From Halobacillus halophilus (GTDB lineage Bacteria; Bacillota; Bacilli; Bacillales; Halobacillaceae), in contig NZ_JAIVAL010000004.1 in assembly GCF_020171985.1 (NCBI RefSeq), positions 219,856-283,855 on the forward strand: a DNA stretch of 64,000 nt, written 5' to 3'. Under the pieces are notes generated by a model. The model made no database searches and was not told where the DNA came from. It saw nothing but the letters and a program-made list of their open reading frames with translations. This document shows, in pieces, positions 52,575 to 61,149 of this stretch. Both the position numbers and the translations under genes were made by a program. Within the stretch, counting starts at the first letter, position 1, and every line of letters begins with the position of its first letter.

Positions 52575-54029
52575 TTATAATATGGGAGAAAGCAGCCTCG
52601 CAATAGCCTCCTTGAAGCGAATCCATTTAGAGCGCGAATGATATAACTTATCCGTAAGCTCGGTAGATTCAGTTAAATCCTCATGAAAACGATCGCTTAA
52701 AGCCTTGGCAATATTCGGATGGTAAACAAAAGCGTTCGCTTCAAAATTCAAACGGAAACTCCGCACATCAATATTAGCGGTACCAACAGAAGCAATATTA
52801 CCGTCTACTACAATAGTTTTGGCGTGTAAAAAGCCCTTTTGGTAAATATAGATTTTTGCGCCTGCATTAAGCATATCCCCAATATTAGAAAATGTAGCCC
52901 AATAAACAAAAGGATGATCTGGCTTATTAGGGATCATAATTCGAACATCCACACCTGAGAGTACTGCTATTCTAAGTGCATCGAGCAGACTATCATCCGG
53001 TATGAAATAAGGGGTCTGGACGTACACATACTCTTTTGCGGACAAGATCATTTTAATGTATCCGTGTTTAATCTGTTCCCATTCCGAGTCAGGTCCGCTG
53101 GATACGATCTGAACTCCTGTACTTCCCTTCGGTTCCGCCTGATAATATCGATCTTCATAAACAATGTCTTTTCTTGACGCCTGGTTCCAGTCAAGAATAA
53201 ACCTGGTCTGCATGTTACTGACCGCATTCCCTTCGACCCTCAAATGGGTGTCCCTCCAGTAACCGAACCTTTTGTTAAAACCTAAATATTCATCTCCAAT
53301 ATTAAATCCGCCAATATAACCTATTTTTCCGTCTATTATGGCTAACTTACGATGATTACGGTAATTTATTTTCAGATTCACTTTAGGAATAAAAGAAGGA
53401 AAAAAAGATTCTACTTCAACTCCGGCGTCCCTCAGTCTTTTGACAAACTTCCTTTTAAGTAATCGAGATCCCATATCATCATACAGAAGCTTAACTTCTA
53501 CATTCTCTTGAGCTTTTCGAATCAATACGTCGGCCAGGCGGGTACCTAGTTTATCGTCCCTAACAATATAATAGAGCAAGTGAATATGGTCTTGAGCACT
53601 TTCAATATCCTGAATAAGTGCGTGAAACTTTTTTTGTCCATCAGTGAATACTTCAACTTCATTATTATCTGAATAAAGGGCATCATTATTTTTTAAATGT
53701 AAGTAGATAAGATCTTCGTAAGGAACAATATCTGGATGATTGATTTCTAGTCGGTCTTCTTTTATAGCTTGCAGTTGATCCTGTACAGCGGCTAATAAAC
53801 CTAAACGGCTCTTTTTATCCCAAGTAAATATTTCTTTATTGCTTAAACGTCTTCCAAAAATTAAATAAAATATAAATCCTGCTATAGGTAAAAACAAAAG
53901 CACCATCAACCATGCCCAAGTGGCACTTGCATCCCTACGCTCTAAAAAGATGATGGCTAAAGCCAAGAGTACGTTTAAACCTAATATAATACTTAAAATA
54001 TACGGGATAATATTCACCTGGTTCACCAC
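52575..54029 (-). CDS. cls: Cardiolipin synthase
   Basis: A 484-residue phospholipase-D-family membrane enzyme that joins two phosphatidylglycerols into cardiolipin. Two N-terminal helices (about 8-28 and 38-58) precede two HKD motifs: His226/Lys228/Asp233 in HRKLAIID and His402/Lys404/Asp409 in HAKTIVVD. Cardiolipin rises with salinity in halophilic bacilli, so the gene suits the setting. Several GTG codons (54029, 54026, 54017) could start; the most upstream is given. Confidence 0.94.
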   Translation of the reverse strand: MVNQVNIIPYILSIILGLNVLLALAIIFLERRDASATWAWLMVLLFLPIAGFIFYLIFGRRLSNKEIFTWDKKSRLGLLAAVQDQLQAIKEDRLEINHPDIVPYEDLIYLHLKNNDALYSDNNEVEVFTDGQKKFHALIQDIESAQDHIHLLYYIVRDDKLGTRLADVLIRKAQENVEVKLLYDDMGSRLLKRKFVKRLRDAGVEVESFFPSFIPKVNLKINYRNHRKLAIIDGKIGYIGGFNIGDEYLGFNKRFGYWRDTHLRVEGNAVSNMQTRFILDWNQASRKDIVYEDRYYQAEPKGSTGVQIVSSGPDSEWEQIKHGYIKMILSAKEYVYVQTPYFIPDDSLLDALRIAVLSGVDVRIMIPNKPDHPFVYWATFSNIGDMLNAGAKIYIYQKGFLHAKTIVVDGNIASVGTANIDVRSFRLNFEANAFVYHPNIAKALSDRFHEDLTESTELTDKLYHSRSKWIRFKEAIARLLSPIL

Positions 54030-54089
54030 CTTTTCCCTAAAAAACCATTGCTAATCAACTATATCATATTTGGATTTATTCACTATATA

Positions 54090-54130
54090 AAAAAGAGATA
54101 TGCCGATCATACTCTAAGCATATCTCTTTT
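54090..54130 (-). terminator. Terminator of niaR
   Basis: A 13-bp stem AAAAGAGATATGC with complement and T run. Confidence 0.8.
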
Positions 54131-54145
54131 CCCAGTGTATCCACA

Positions 54146-54688
54146 TTAATTTTTCATTAAAATGCCCGCTTGCCATAAAGCCTCTTCAGCTTCATCTAGA
54201 GCTTCCCTGCTATCTGCTGAAATTGTGTGGGTATGAATGCCATCGGTCAATTCTAGCAAGAATGAAGCATTTGTAGATTGAACCTCGTCAATAAATTTCT
54301 TAACATCACGCCGATTTGAAATTCTAAGCTGAGCCGTTAAATCTCCGTAGATGGGGTGCTCTACTACGACTTCGTATACATGCACTCCATGATCTACAAG
54401 AATATTAAGTTCTTCTTCTGTTTGCTCTGCGTTATGCTGACATACGATTGTCCTTTGATAAGCGAGACTTTCTTTGTTATCGGTCATATACATGTAGCCC
54501 TGACTCGTGGCTACTATTGGTTCATTCCTTGCTTTAAGTAATGAAACGTCCCCTACTATAACTTGTCTTGTAACGTTCATCTCTTCAGCAAGAGAACTAC
54601 CCGTGATTGGATCATTTGTCTGCTTCAACAAGGACAAAATGTGCTCTCTTCTCTCACTTGCTTTCATTTTCTTAGAGGATGGGCTCAT
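54146..54688 (-). CDS. niaR: Niacin-responsive repressor NiaR (3H domain)
   Basis: A 180-residue regulator with an HTH_11 winged helix (about 8-65: ILSLLKQTNDPITGSSLAEE, VTRQVIVGDVSLLKAR) and a C-terminal 3H ligand domain. The conserved His residues are in VEHPIYGDLTAQL and GIHTHTI and bind metal. In Bacillus the homologue (YrxA/NadR) represses NAD biosynthesis and niacin uptake. ATG at 54688 follows GAAGGAG; the ATG at 54709 lies before that RBS. It stands alone, with no nad or niaP genes beside it. Confidence 0.9.
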   Translation of the reverse strand: MSPSSKKMKASERREHILSLLKQTNDPITGSSLAEEMNVTRQVIVGDVSLLKARNEPIVATSQGYMYMTDNKESLAYQRTIVCQHNAEQTEEELNILVDHGVHVYEVVVEHPIYGDLTAQLRISNRRDVKKFIDEVQSTNASFLLELTDGIHTHTISADSREALDEAEEALWQAGILMKN

Positions 54689-54763
54689 ATAGACGGCTCC
54701 TTCATGCAATCTTCGTTTTCTTATTGTAGCATAAGTTAAACTTTCACTGGTAGAGCTTCAAAA

Positions 54764-56221
54764 TTATGAAATTTTAAAGCCGCTAAGCTTCCATTGTTCA
54801 ATAGAAAAGCTGCTTTCTCCAAGTGAAGTGAAGAGAATATCTTCCTCTTCAGGCTGAGGAAAGATCCTGGAAGTGAAAACTTCCTCTCCATTATTTACAA
54901 AGATTTCAAGAGAAGACTGATCAATAAATAAATGTAGATTCCTTAGTCCTTGTGGAAGCTCTACACGGCGGAATTCCGTCTTTTCCTTATTTTCTAGATG
55001 CGGTCTGGATAAGGTAAGAATTCCATCTTTATAACTAATAGCTGCATACTGAAATAATTCAACAGCAAATTGATCCTCAATCTGTTCAAATTCGAGATTC
55101 AGTTCTGTTGCTCTTCCTCCAATACCTCGCACAGCTTTTTGATCATTTTCAATCGTAATGGAAGCATGAATAAGAGCAGGCCCTCTCATTTCCTTCAGTT
55201 CATTAACTGGTTTCTGGATAATTTGCTCCCCGTTCCAAGTCAATTCCCTCGGTAGTGTTAAACAATGAACCCACTGCTTCTCTACGGTAGGATGTGCCTG
55301 CTCATACTGGTCAGGGACACCCATCCAGCCAATTAGAATTCTTCGGCCCTGCTCATCCATAGTTGTCTGAGGAGCATAGAATTCAAAACCACGGTCCAGC
55401 TCACGGAAAGGACCATGTTCAAGCTTAGGCTTTTCATAATTAAGTTTCCCAGCAAAATATCCACTCTGATACGTGTTGGCGTAGTGCATTCCTTCCTCTT
55501 CCAGGCCTTGAGGTGAAACCATTAATATATCCTGGTCTTCAAGCTCAAAGATGTCGGGGCACTCCCACATAAAACCGAATTCACCAAGGTTGTTTTCCAA
55601 ACTTCCTGTAACAGAGCCAAGGTACTTCCAGTCGTATAAATTTTCTGATTGGAATAAGACGGCTTTTCCTTGGAGGTCTTTACTTTGAGCTCCTATTACC
55701 ATATACCAGTGCTCGCCATTCTTCCAAACTTTAGGATCTCTGAAATGAGCGGTATAGCCTTCGGGAAGCTCAGCAATTACTCCCTGCTTTTCAAAATTCA
55801 CCCCATCATCGGATACGGCCAGACATTGATAAGTTTCACGGTTTCCTTCCTCATCCTTTACATTCCCTGTATAGAATAAATATAGACGACCATTATGAGA
55901 AATGGCACTACCTGAATAGACACCATTTTTGTCATACCAGTCAGAAGGAGTTAAAGCTATATCTTCATGTACCCAGTTAACAAAGTCTTTCGATGTGTAA
56001 TGACCCCAGAATTTCGCTCCGTGTCCTGTATCAAAAGGCATCCACTGATAGAATAAATGATACGTTCCCTTCCATTGCACAAACCCGTTTGGGTCATTCA
56101 GAAGCCCAACCGGCGGCATGTGATGGAAGAGAAGCCGGTATGGATCAGACTCTACTTCTTCTTTATACTTATCTATTTCTTCTGCTGCTGCCTGGCGCAG
56201 TTCCTGATCTCTTTCAGCCAT
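54764..56221 (-). CDS. scrB: Sucrose-6-phosphate hydrolase (GH32)
   Basis: A 485-residue GH32 enzyme. The nucleophile motif is LLNDPNGF (Asp43), the stabiliser FRDPKVW (Asp162) and the acid/base MWECPD (Glu220). There is no signal peptide, so it acts on sucrose 6-phosphate made by a PTS in the cytoplasm. A beta-sandwich C-terminal domain follows residue about 340. ATG at 56221 is eight bases after AGGAGG. The fructokinase gene ends 12 bp upstream, so they share an operon. Confidence 0.94.
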   Translation of the reverse strand: MAERDQELRQAAAEEIDKYKEEVESDPYRLLFHHMPPVGLLNDPNGFVQWKGTYHLFYQWMPFDTGHGAKFWGHYTSKDFVNWVHEDIALTPSDWYDKNGVYSGSAISHNGRLYLFYTGNVKDEEGNRETYQCLAVSDDGVNFEKQGVIAELPEGYTAHFRDPKVWKNGEHWYMVIGAQSKDLQGKAVLFQSENLYDWKYLGSVTGSLENNLGEFGFMWECPDIFELEDQDILMVSPQGLEEEGMHYANTYQSGYFAGKLNYEKPKLEHGPFRELDRGFEFYAPQTTMDEQGRRILIGWMGVPDQYEQAHPTVEKQWVHCLTLPRELTWNGEQIIQKPVNELKEMRGPALIHASITIENDQKAVRGIGGRATELNLEFEQIEDQFAVELFQYAAISYKDGILTLSRPHLENKEKTEFRRVELPQGLRNLHLFIDQSSLEIFVNNGEEVFTSRIFPQPEEEDILFTSLGESSFSIEQWKLSGFKIS

Positions 56222-56233
56222 CAAAAAATCCTC

Positions 56234-57175
56234 CTAATTCAAATAATCCTCAACTTCTTGTTTTGTAGGTAAGGCGGTCATTGCCCCTTTTGTTGAAGCA
56301 GCTAAAGCTCCTGATACGCTTGCAAAACGAGTGATGTCTTCCAGTTCTTTTAACGACAGCTTATCAACCGTACCATGTTCACTCAGTTGGTATAACAATC
56401 CCGACACAAAAGCATCTCCTGCTCCTGTCGTATCTACCGCTTCAACCTTCATGGCAGGCACCTGAGTATGACCTTCCCCTGTATAAACGTGACTTCCAAG
56501 TGCCCCAAGAGTTACATAAAGGACAGGAATATGATACTTTTGTAATTTTTGCACGCCCATTTCAATATCAGATTCTCCAGTTAGAAACTCCAGTTCTTCT
56601 TCCGATATTTTAACAAGGTCTGCTTCACCCATCATCGAAAGAATAGTGTCTCTAGCTTTTTCTTCTGAATCCCATAACCCCAGTCGCAGATTAGGATCAT
56701 AAGAAACCATCAATCCTTTTTCTCTCGCCTTCTTTACCGCAGTTTTCGTTGCTGTTTTGGAAGGTTCATCTATCATGGAAATCGAACCAAAGTGAAGCAC
56801 ATTGTGGTTCTCAAAAATTGCTTCATCTACTTCCGACTCTTCAAGAAAACGATCAGCACTCGGATTGATATAAAAATCAAAGCTGCGTTCGCCTGACTGG
56901 TCCAGTGTAACAAAAACGACGCCCGTACGCGTATCTTGTGTTAAATACATATATTCTGTACTCACCCCATAATCACTCAGGGTCTTTTTCAGAAACTTAC
57001 CCAGTACATCTTCTCCTACTTTACCTAGAAATGAAGATCTAGCTCCTAAACGAGCGAGTCCAACCGCTACGTTTGCAGGAGCTCCTCCTGGACTCTTTTG
57101 AAAGTTAATATTTTCATTATCCAGTGGTATAAAGTCTATTAAAGCTTCCCCTAGAGTAATAACACCTTTATTCAA
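56234..57175 (-). CDS. Fructokinase (PfkB family)
   Basis: A 313-residue ribokinase-type sugar kinase. GGAPANVAVGLARLG lies near the N-terminus (substrate region), and TTGAGDAFVSGLLY near 250 holds the catalytic Asp and anion hole. In tandem with scrB it should phosphorylate the fructose released from sucrose 6-phosphate. I start at TTG 57175, ten bases after AAAGGG, giving the usual family start MNKGVITLGEALIDF; longer in-frame starts lack an RBS. Confidence 0.92.
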   Translation of the reverse strand: MNKGVITLGEALIDFIPLDNENINFQKSPGGAPANVAVGLARLGARSSFLGKVGEDVLGKFLKKTLSDYGVSTEYMYLTQDTRTGVVFVTLDQSGERSFDFYINPSADRFLEESEVDEAIFENHNVLHFGSISMIDEPSKTATKTAVKKAREKGLMVSYDPNLRLGLWDSEEKARDTILSMMGEADLVKISEEELEFLTGESDIEMGVQKLQKYHIPVLYVTLGALGSHVYTGEGHTQVPAMKVEAVDTTGAGDAFVSGLLYQLSEHGTVDKLSLKELEDITRFASVSGALAASTKGAMTALPTKQEVEDYLN

Positions 57176-57308
57176 AATAAGCACGCCCTTTCTGTATATA
57201 AAAAAGACCAGGTTCTTCCATTCACTCCCCTGATCCAATCTTTTAATTATTATACCTTTAATTCTCCCCTTCTTTCCATTCTCTCATCGATAAATTCAAG
57301 TATATACA

Positions 57309-57340
57309 AAAAAACCTAAAGCAAATGGCTTTAGGTTTTT
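57309..57340 (-). terminator. Terminator of the PTS IIA gene
   Basis: AAAACCTAAAGC pairs with GCTTTAGGTTTT and is followed by a T run on the minus strand. It separates the IIA gene from fructokinase-scrB transcription. Confidence 0.85.
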
Positions 57341-57350
57341 GTCGGATTGT

Positions 57351-57845
57351 TTATTTTGTTTGAAGTGTTGCTATTTTTGTTTCTCCTGCACTAGCCGTGT
57401 CAGAATAAGCTGGATCAAAGCTCTCAACTGCATCATCAAAGTTCGTAATAATTACGGGAGTGATAGAACTTTTGGCTTTCTCCTCTACGAGTTGAGGGTC
57501 AAATGTAATGAGGTGATCCCCGGCATTCACTTTGTCACCCGTTTTCACGTGACCTTCGAACCCTTCACCTTCCATACTAACGGTTTCCAGACCAATATGA
57601 ACTAATACTTCTACACCTGATTTCGTTTTAATTCCAACGGCGTGATTTGTAGGGAAGATTTGTACGATCTCTCCGCTGATTGGGCTGACTACTTTTCCAT
57701 CTGTGGGCTGAATCGCCACACCATCGCCCATCATGCGCTGACTGAAAACGGGGTCATCAACTTCATCTAAAGAAACGACTTTTCCGTTCAATGGAGCCAC
57801 TAATTCTTCTTCTACACTTTTTTTACCAAATAAATTCTTTAACAA
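57351..57845 (-). CDS. PTS glucose-type IIA component
   Basis: A 164-residue IIA(Glc) protein. From the TTG at 57845 (RBS GGAAGG) the phosphoacceptor is His83 (VLVHIGLET) with partner His68 (TNHAVGI), the same numbers as B. subtilis IIA(Glc), which supports this start. It accepts phosphate from HPr and passes it to an EIIBC permease. Adjacent scrB suggests it serves sucrose uptake, though no EIIBC gene is in the window. A terminator separates it from fructokinase. Confidence 0.93.
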   Translation of the reverse strand: MLKNLFGKKSVEEELVAPLNGKVVSLDEVDDPVFSQRMMGDGVAIQPTDGKVVSPISGEIVQIFPTNHAVGIKTKSGVEVLVHIGLETVSMEGEGFEGHVKTGDKVNAGDHLITFDPQLVEEKAKSSITPVIITNFDDAVESFDPAYSDTASAGETKIATLQTK

Positions 57846-58024
57846 TATCTTCACCCTTCCTTTACCGAATAAAAATACTTTCTCATTATACAAGTGGTAG
57901 TCTACTAATGAAAGTGAAGCTAATTGTACTTTTCCCTAGATTAATATCGATAAACTCATCATTGAACTTTCATCAAAAAAAGCTTTGTAAATCTTTATTC
58001 TAATAAGCGACCTATTAAACTAAA

Positions 58025-58358
58025 GGGCCGTACAGTGGAAGACTCAGTTTCGAGACAACTCGGGTCCGTTACGATATGCGGAGAAGGGCTGGTGGGGAAA
58101 TAGCTCGTCTTGTTCTATCACCCAGACACTCGAGACATAAGCCGTTCATCAACGGACGGAAAGACCACCGGCCTTTTGATGCTCGGCTTATGCTGGTCGT
58201 GTCTTGCGGGGTGATGCCACATTTGAACACTTTCCTATGGCCCTACACGACGTAGGGTCGATCGACCCTGCGTCGTGCAGGGCCGGAAAGCGAAATCGTC
58301 CTCCGCAGAACCTTCCGCTCAACAAATGTCTCGAAATCAAGTCTTCAACAAAAGGGAG
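58025..58358. repeat. Mosaic intergenic repeat, copy D (inverted)
   Basis: A 334-bp element in opposite orientation to copies A-C: its left end matches their right arm and its right end their left arm. It holds the CATAAGCC/GGCTTATG hairpin module shared with copy A and two tandem GGCCCTRC-type hairpins (58240-58285). Otherwise the 560-bp gap 57846-58408 is gene-free. Confidence 0.8.
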
Positions 58359-58391
58359 ATTAATTGGAAGATCAACTGGGGATTTAAAACA

Positions 58392-58427
58392 AAAAAAGAA
58401 ACGGAGTATTACGTCCGTTTCTTTTTT
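58392..58427 (-). terminator. Terminator overlapping the methionine gamma-lyase 3' end
   Basis: AAAAAAGAAACGGA pairs with TCCGTTTCTTTTTT. The upstream stem arm encodes the last residues KKKRT, and the stop codon (58409-58411) lies in the loop. Confidence 0.85.
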
Positions 58428-59602
58428 CCTGCTCCTGCATTCAGGGCCTGTTCTAAGTCCTCCCAAATGTCGTCTACTGATTCAAGGCCTACAGATAATC
58501 GAATGAGATTATCTCCAATCCCCATCTTCTTCCTTTCTTCTTCGGGAACCACCGCGTGTGTCATCGATGCAGGGTGTTGAATAAGCGTTTCTGCATCTCC
58601 GAGGCTTACCGCAATTTTAATCAATTTTAATTGATCCATAACATGTTGGGCTTCCTCTTTCCCACCTTCAATATCAAAAGCAAGCACCCCTCCACCATCC
58701 GACATTTGTCCCTTTAAATTAGGACTTTCAATATCCGGATAATAAACTTCATTCACTAAAGGGTGGTGACTTAAATATTTAGCTATCTTTCCCGCGCTTG
58801 AGCTATGCCGGTCTAAACGGATATGGAGCGTCTTTAACCCTCTTATTAAAAGCCAGGCATCGAATGGAGAAAGTACACCTCCTATATCCTTCTGTTCATT
58901 CATTGCTAATTCATCCATAAAGTCCTTTTTTCCTATAACAAGCCCGGCAATTACGTCTCCGTGACCACCTATATATTTGGTAGCACTGTGAATAACGATA
59001 TCACATCCTAACTCCAAAGGTCGTTGTAAGTAAGGTGTGCAAAAAGTGTTATCCACCACCACCGGTATATTATACTCTCCGGCTACTTTAGCAACCATCC
59101 GTAAATCAATGACTTTCATTGTTGGATTAATAGGAGTCTCTATAAATATGCATGCGGTAGAGTCAGTAATTCTATTTCTGAGCTCCTCTTCTGTCTCCAT
59201 AAAGCTGAAATCATGCTGAATATTATATTTTTCTTTAAGTGTTGTCAGTAAACCATATGTGCATCCATATAGACCATTGGAACATAGAATATGGTCATTG
59301 GCTTTCGTTAAGGCAATAAGAACGGCAGAAACAGCTGCCATACCAGACGCAAAAGCCAATCCCTTTTCCCCTCCCTCTAGCACTGCCATTCTCTCTTCCA
59401 AAGCTTTTACAGTAGGATTTCCCAGTCTGCTGTAAATATAACCCTCTTCTTCTCCTGAAAAGCGGCGCTCCCCCTCTGAAGCGTTCTGAAATGAAAAAGT
59501 GGATGTTTGAAATATAGGCATGGATAAGCTTCTTAAGAACTCATCGGAATGCTTGCCTCCATGAATCATAGAGGTCTCCATACGTTTATCTTTTCTATTC
59601 AC
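58409..59602 (-). CDS. megL: Methionine gamma-lyase
   Basis: A 397-residue PLP enzyme that splits methionine to methanethiol, 2-oxobutyrate and ammonia. Active-site residues match Pseudomonas MGL with an offset of two: Tyr57, Arg59, Tyr112, Cys114 (GLYGCTYG) and PLP Lys209 (SATKYIGGHGD). Cys at position 114 separates MGL from cystathionine lyases. VSLGDAETLIQHPASMTH is intact. GTG at 59602 follows GGGGAG. A perfect cre lies upstream, so CcpA control is predicted. Confidence 0.9.
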   Translation of the reverse strand: MNRKDKRMETSMIHGGKHSDEFLRSLSMPIFQTSTFSFQNASEGERRFSGEEEGYIYSRLGNPTVKALEERMAVLEGGEKGLAFASGMAAVSAVLIALTKANDHILCSNGLYGCTYGLLTTLKEKYNIQHDFSFMETEEELRNRITDSTACIFIETPINPTMKVIDLRMVAKVAGEYNIPVVVDNTFCTPYLQRPLELGCDIVIHSATKYIGGHGDVIAGLVIGKKDFMDELAMNEQKDIGGVLSPFDAWLLIRGLKTLHIRLDRHSSSAGKIAKYLSHHPLVNEVYYPDIESPNLKGQMSDGGGVLAFDIEGGKEEAQHVMDQLKLIKIAVSLGDAETLIQHPASMTHAVVPEEERKKMGIGDNLIRLSVGLESVDDIWEDLEQALNAGAGKKKRT

Positions 59603-59642
59603 TTTTACTCCCCCTATTCCTTCAACTAATGCCCCTTAATAT

Positions 59643-59656
59643 TGTAAGCGTTTTCA
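59643..59656 (-). promoter_or_regulatory. CcpA cre site upstream of methionine gamma-lyase
   Basis: TGTAAGCGTTTTCA matches TGWNANCGNTNWCA at every defined position and lies 41 bp before the GTG start, probably over the promoter or +1. Confidence 0.75.
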
Positions 59657-59730
59657 ATTAATTCTAACAAAAAGGAAGGTGTTTCGCCCTCCTTCTTAAT
59701 TACTATATTTCTAATTACCCAAATGGGTGT

Positions 59731-61002
59731 TCATTTTATAACTTTGTCCGTTTCGTTGTCAGAAAAGTGTTCTTGATATAATCGATCTGCCCATGCGATA
59801 GCCTGGCCATATATTTCAAATATTTCACTAAAGTCAATTCCTAATTCCTCCAGTGAACGATCAAGAATATCGAATTCAGCTGTTTCCATGGCTATCGCTA
59901 TATCCAGTATCCTTCTGTATAAATTCCGGTCTCCGTTCAATGCATCTTTTATTTCTACATCAAGTGGCAGCGATTGAATAGCTTCTGAAGTGGTCTGCTT
60001 CGTTCCTACATCCACTAGTGACATAAATCCCGTTAAGAAACATCCATCTGATAGGAGGCCAGAACGCAGCTTAATTGCAACCTGCTCACACATCTTAGCC
60101 CGAAGCAGACTCGTCTTGACCAGAAACTGAGAAGCGCTGGAAGCCGCCCTTTCCGTTTGTTCGATGGAAAGCACGTACATCCATTTTTTTAATGCATCAG
60201 TCCCTAGAAGCATTACAGCCTGTTTAATGGACTGGATAGGAACATGAGAATGCTCGTGATTGGAAGAGTTGATCAGCCGTAACAATTTATAAGTTAGAGC
60301 CAGATCCTGCTCTAAGATATCAACCACTTTTTCTACATCTACTTCTCTGCCTGAGACAGATAGTTCCTCAATAATTTGAAAATATGTCGCTGTAAAAAAA
60401 GGAATATCTACTCCTGAAACGACCACCGGCTTACTATAATAATACCCTTGAAAGAGTTTGAACCCCTCCAGAACACAAGCCTGATGTTCTTCTCTCGTCT
60501 CTACTTTTTCAGCCAGCAGAGTAAGATCATATGCTTTAGCTAAAGAGATGATTTCTGTACGAAGTTTTGCAGGTACCGCTCGTATATCTACCTTAATAAT
60601 ATCTATGTATTGAAGCAGATGTGGATTGGAAAGCTGTTCCAGGGATATAACATCGTCCAGAGCAATCGTATATCCTTTTTCTTTTAAATCACGGCATTCT
60701 CCGATAAGGTCCTCAGAAAAGCGAACATCTTCCAGAATCTCTACAATTAGCTGGCCAGAGTTAAAATGCTTTGGAATCTGGTCTAAAAGTAATTTTTCCG
60801 TAAAATTTATAAAACAAGGTTTATTTTGGGAAAGTCGATCCAACCCTATCGTTAGGAAGCTGTTTACTAAGACCTCTGTGGTTGCTCGACTGGCATCGAT
60901 CGCAGTGAACTGATTCACGTGACTGTCTCGGTATAAAAGTTCATAAGCATACACTTCTTCGTTCAAATTCAAGATTGGCTGCCGTGCCACGAAAACCTCC
61001 AT
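59731..61002 (-). CDS. EAL-HDOD protein (YuxH family)
   Basis: A 423-residue protein with an N-terminal EAL-like domain (about 5-195) and a C-terminal HDOD domain (about 200-395). The EAL motif is ELL (YAYELLYRD), with DD, KVD, EKVE and QGYYYSKP kept. The DDFG loop that orders catalysis reads DDVISLEQL, so phosphodiesterase activity is doubtful. Such proteins relay c-di-GMP or regulatory contacts. ATG at 61002 follows AAGAAGGG. It is a lone gene; a role in motility or biofilm switching is inference. Confidence 0.85.
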   Translation of the reverse strand: MEVFVARQPILNLNEEVYAYELLYRDSHVNQFTAIDASRATTEVLVNSFLTIGLDRLSQNKPCFINFTEKLLLDQIPKHFNSGQLIVEILEDVRFSEDLIGECRDLKEKGYTIALDDVISLEQLSNPHLLQYIDIIKVDIRAVPAKLRTEIISLAKAYDLTLLAEKVETREEHQACVLEGFKLFQGYYYSKPVVVSGVDIPFFTATYFQIIEELSVSGREVDVEKVVDILEQDLALTYKLLRLINSSNHEHSHVPIQSIKQAVMLLGTDALKKWMYVLSIEQTERAASSASQFLVKTSLLRAKMCEQVAIKLRSGLLSDGCFLTGFMSLVDVGTKQTTSEAIQSLPLDVEIKDALNGDRNLYRRILDIAIAMETAEFDILDRSLEELGIDFSEIFEIYGQAIAWADRLYQEHFSDNETDKVIK

Positions 61003-61149
61003 CTGCTTTCTTCCCTTCTTCAACACTTGAGAACACTAGGTTAAGTATACTACACCACTTCTTCCATTGTCATAACGGTATGGGAAAAAATACATGAAAT
61101 GCGACAAGAAGGAAACAATGAGATTAAAGACTTCTTCAGGAGGGACAAC

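Noticed and set aside
58188..58580. Three open frames around repeat copy D
   Set aside because: They arise from repeat DNA and the reverse strand of the methionine gamma-lyase gene.
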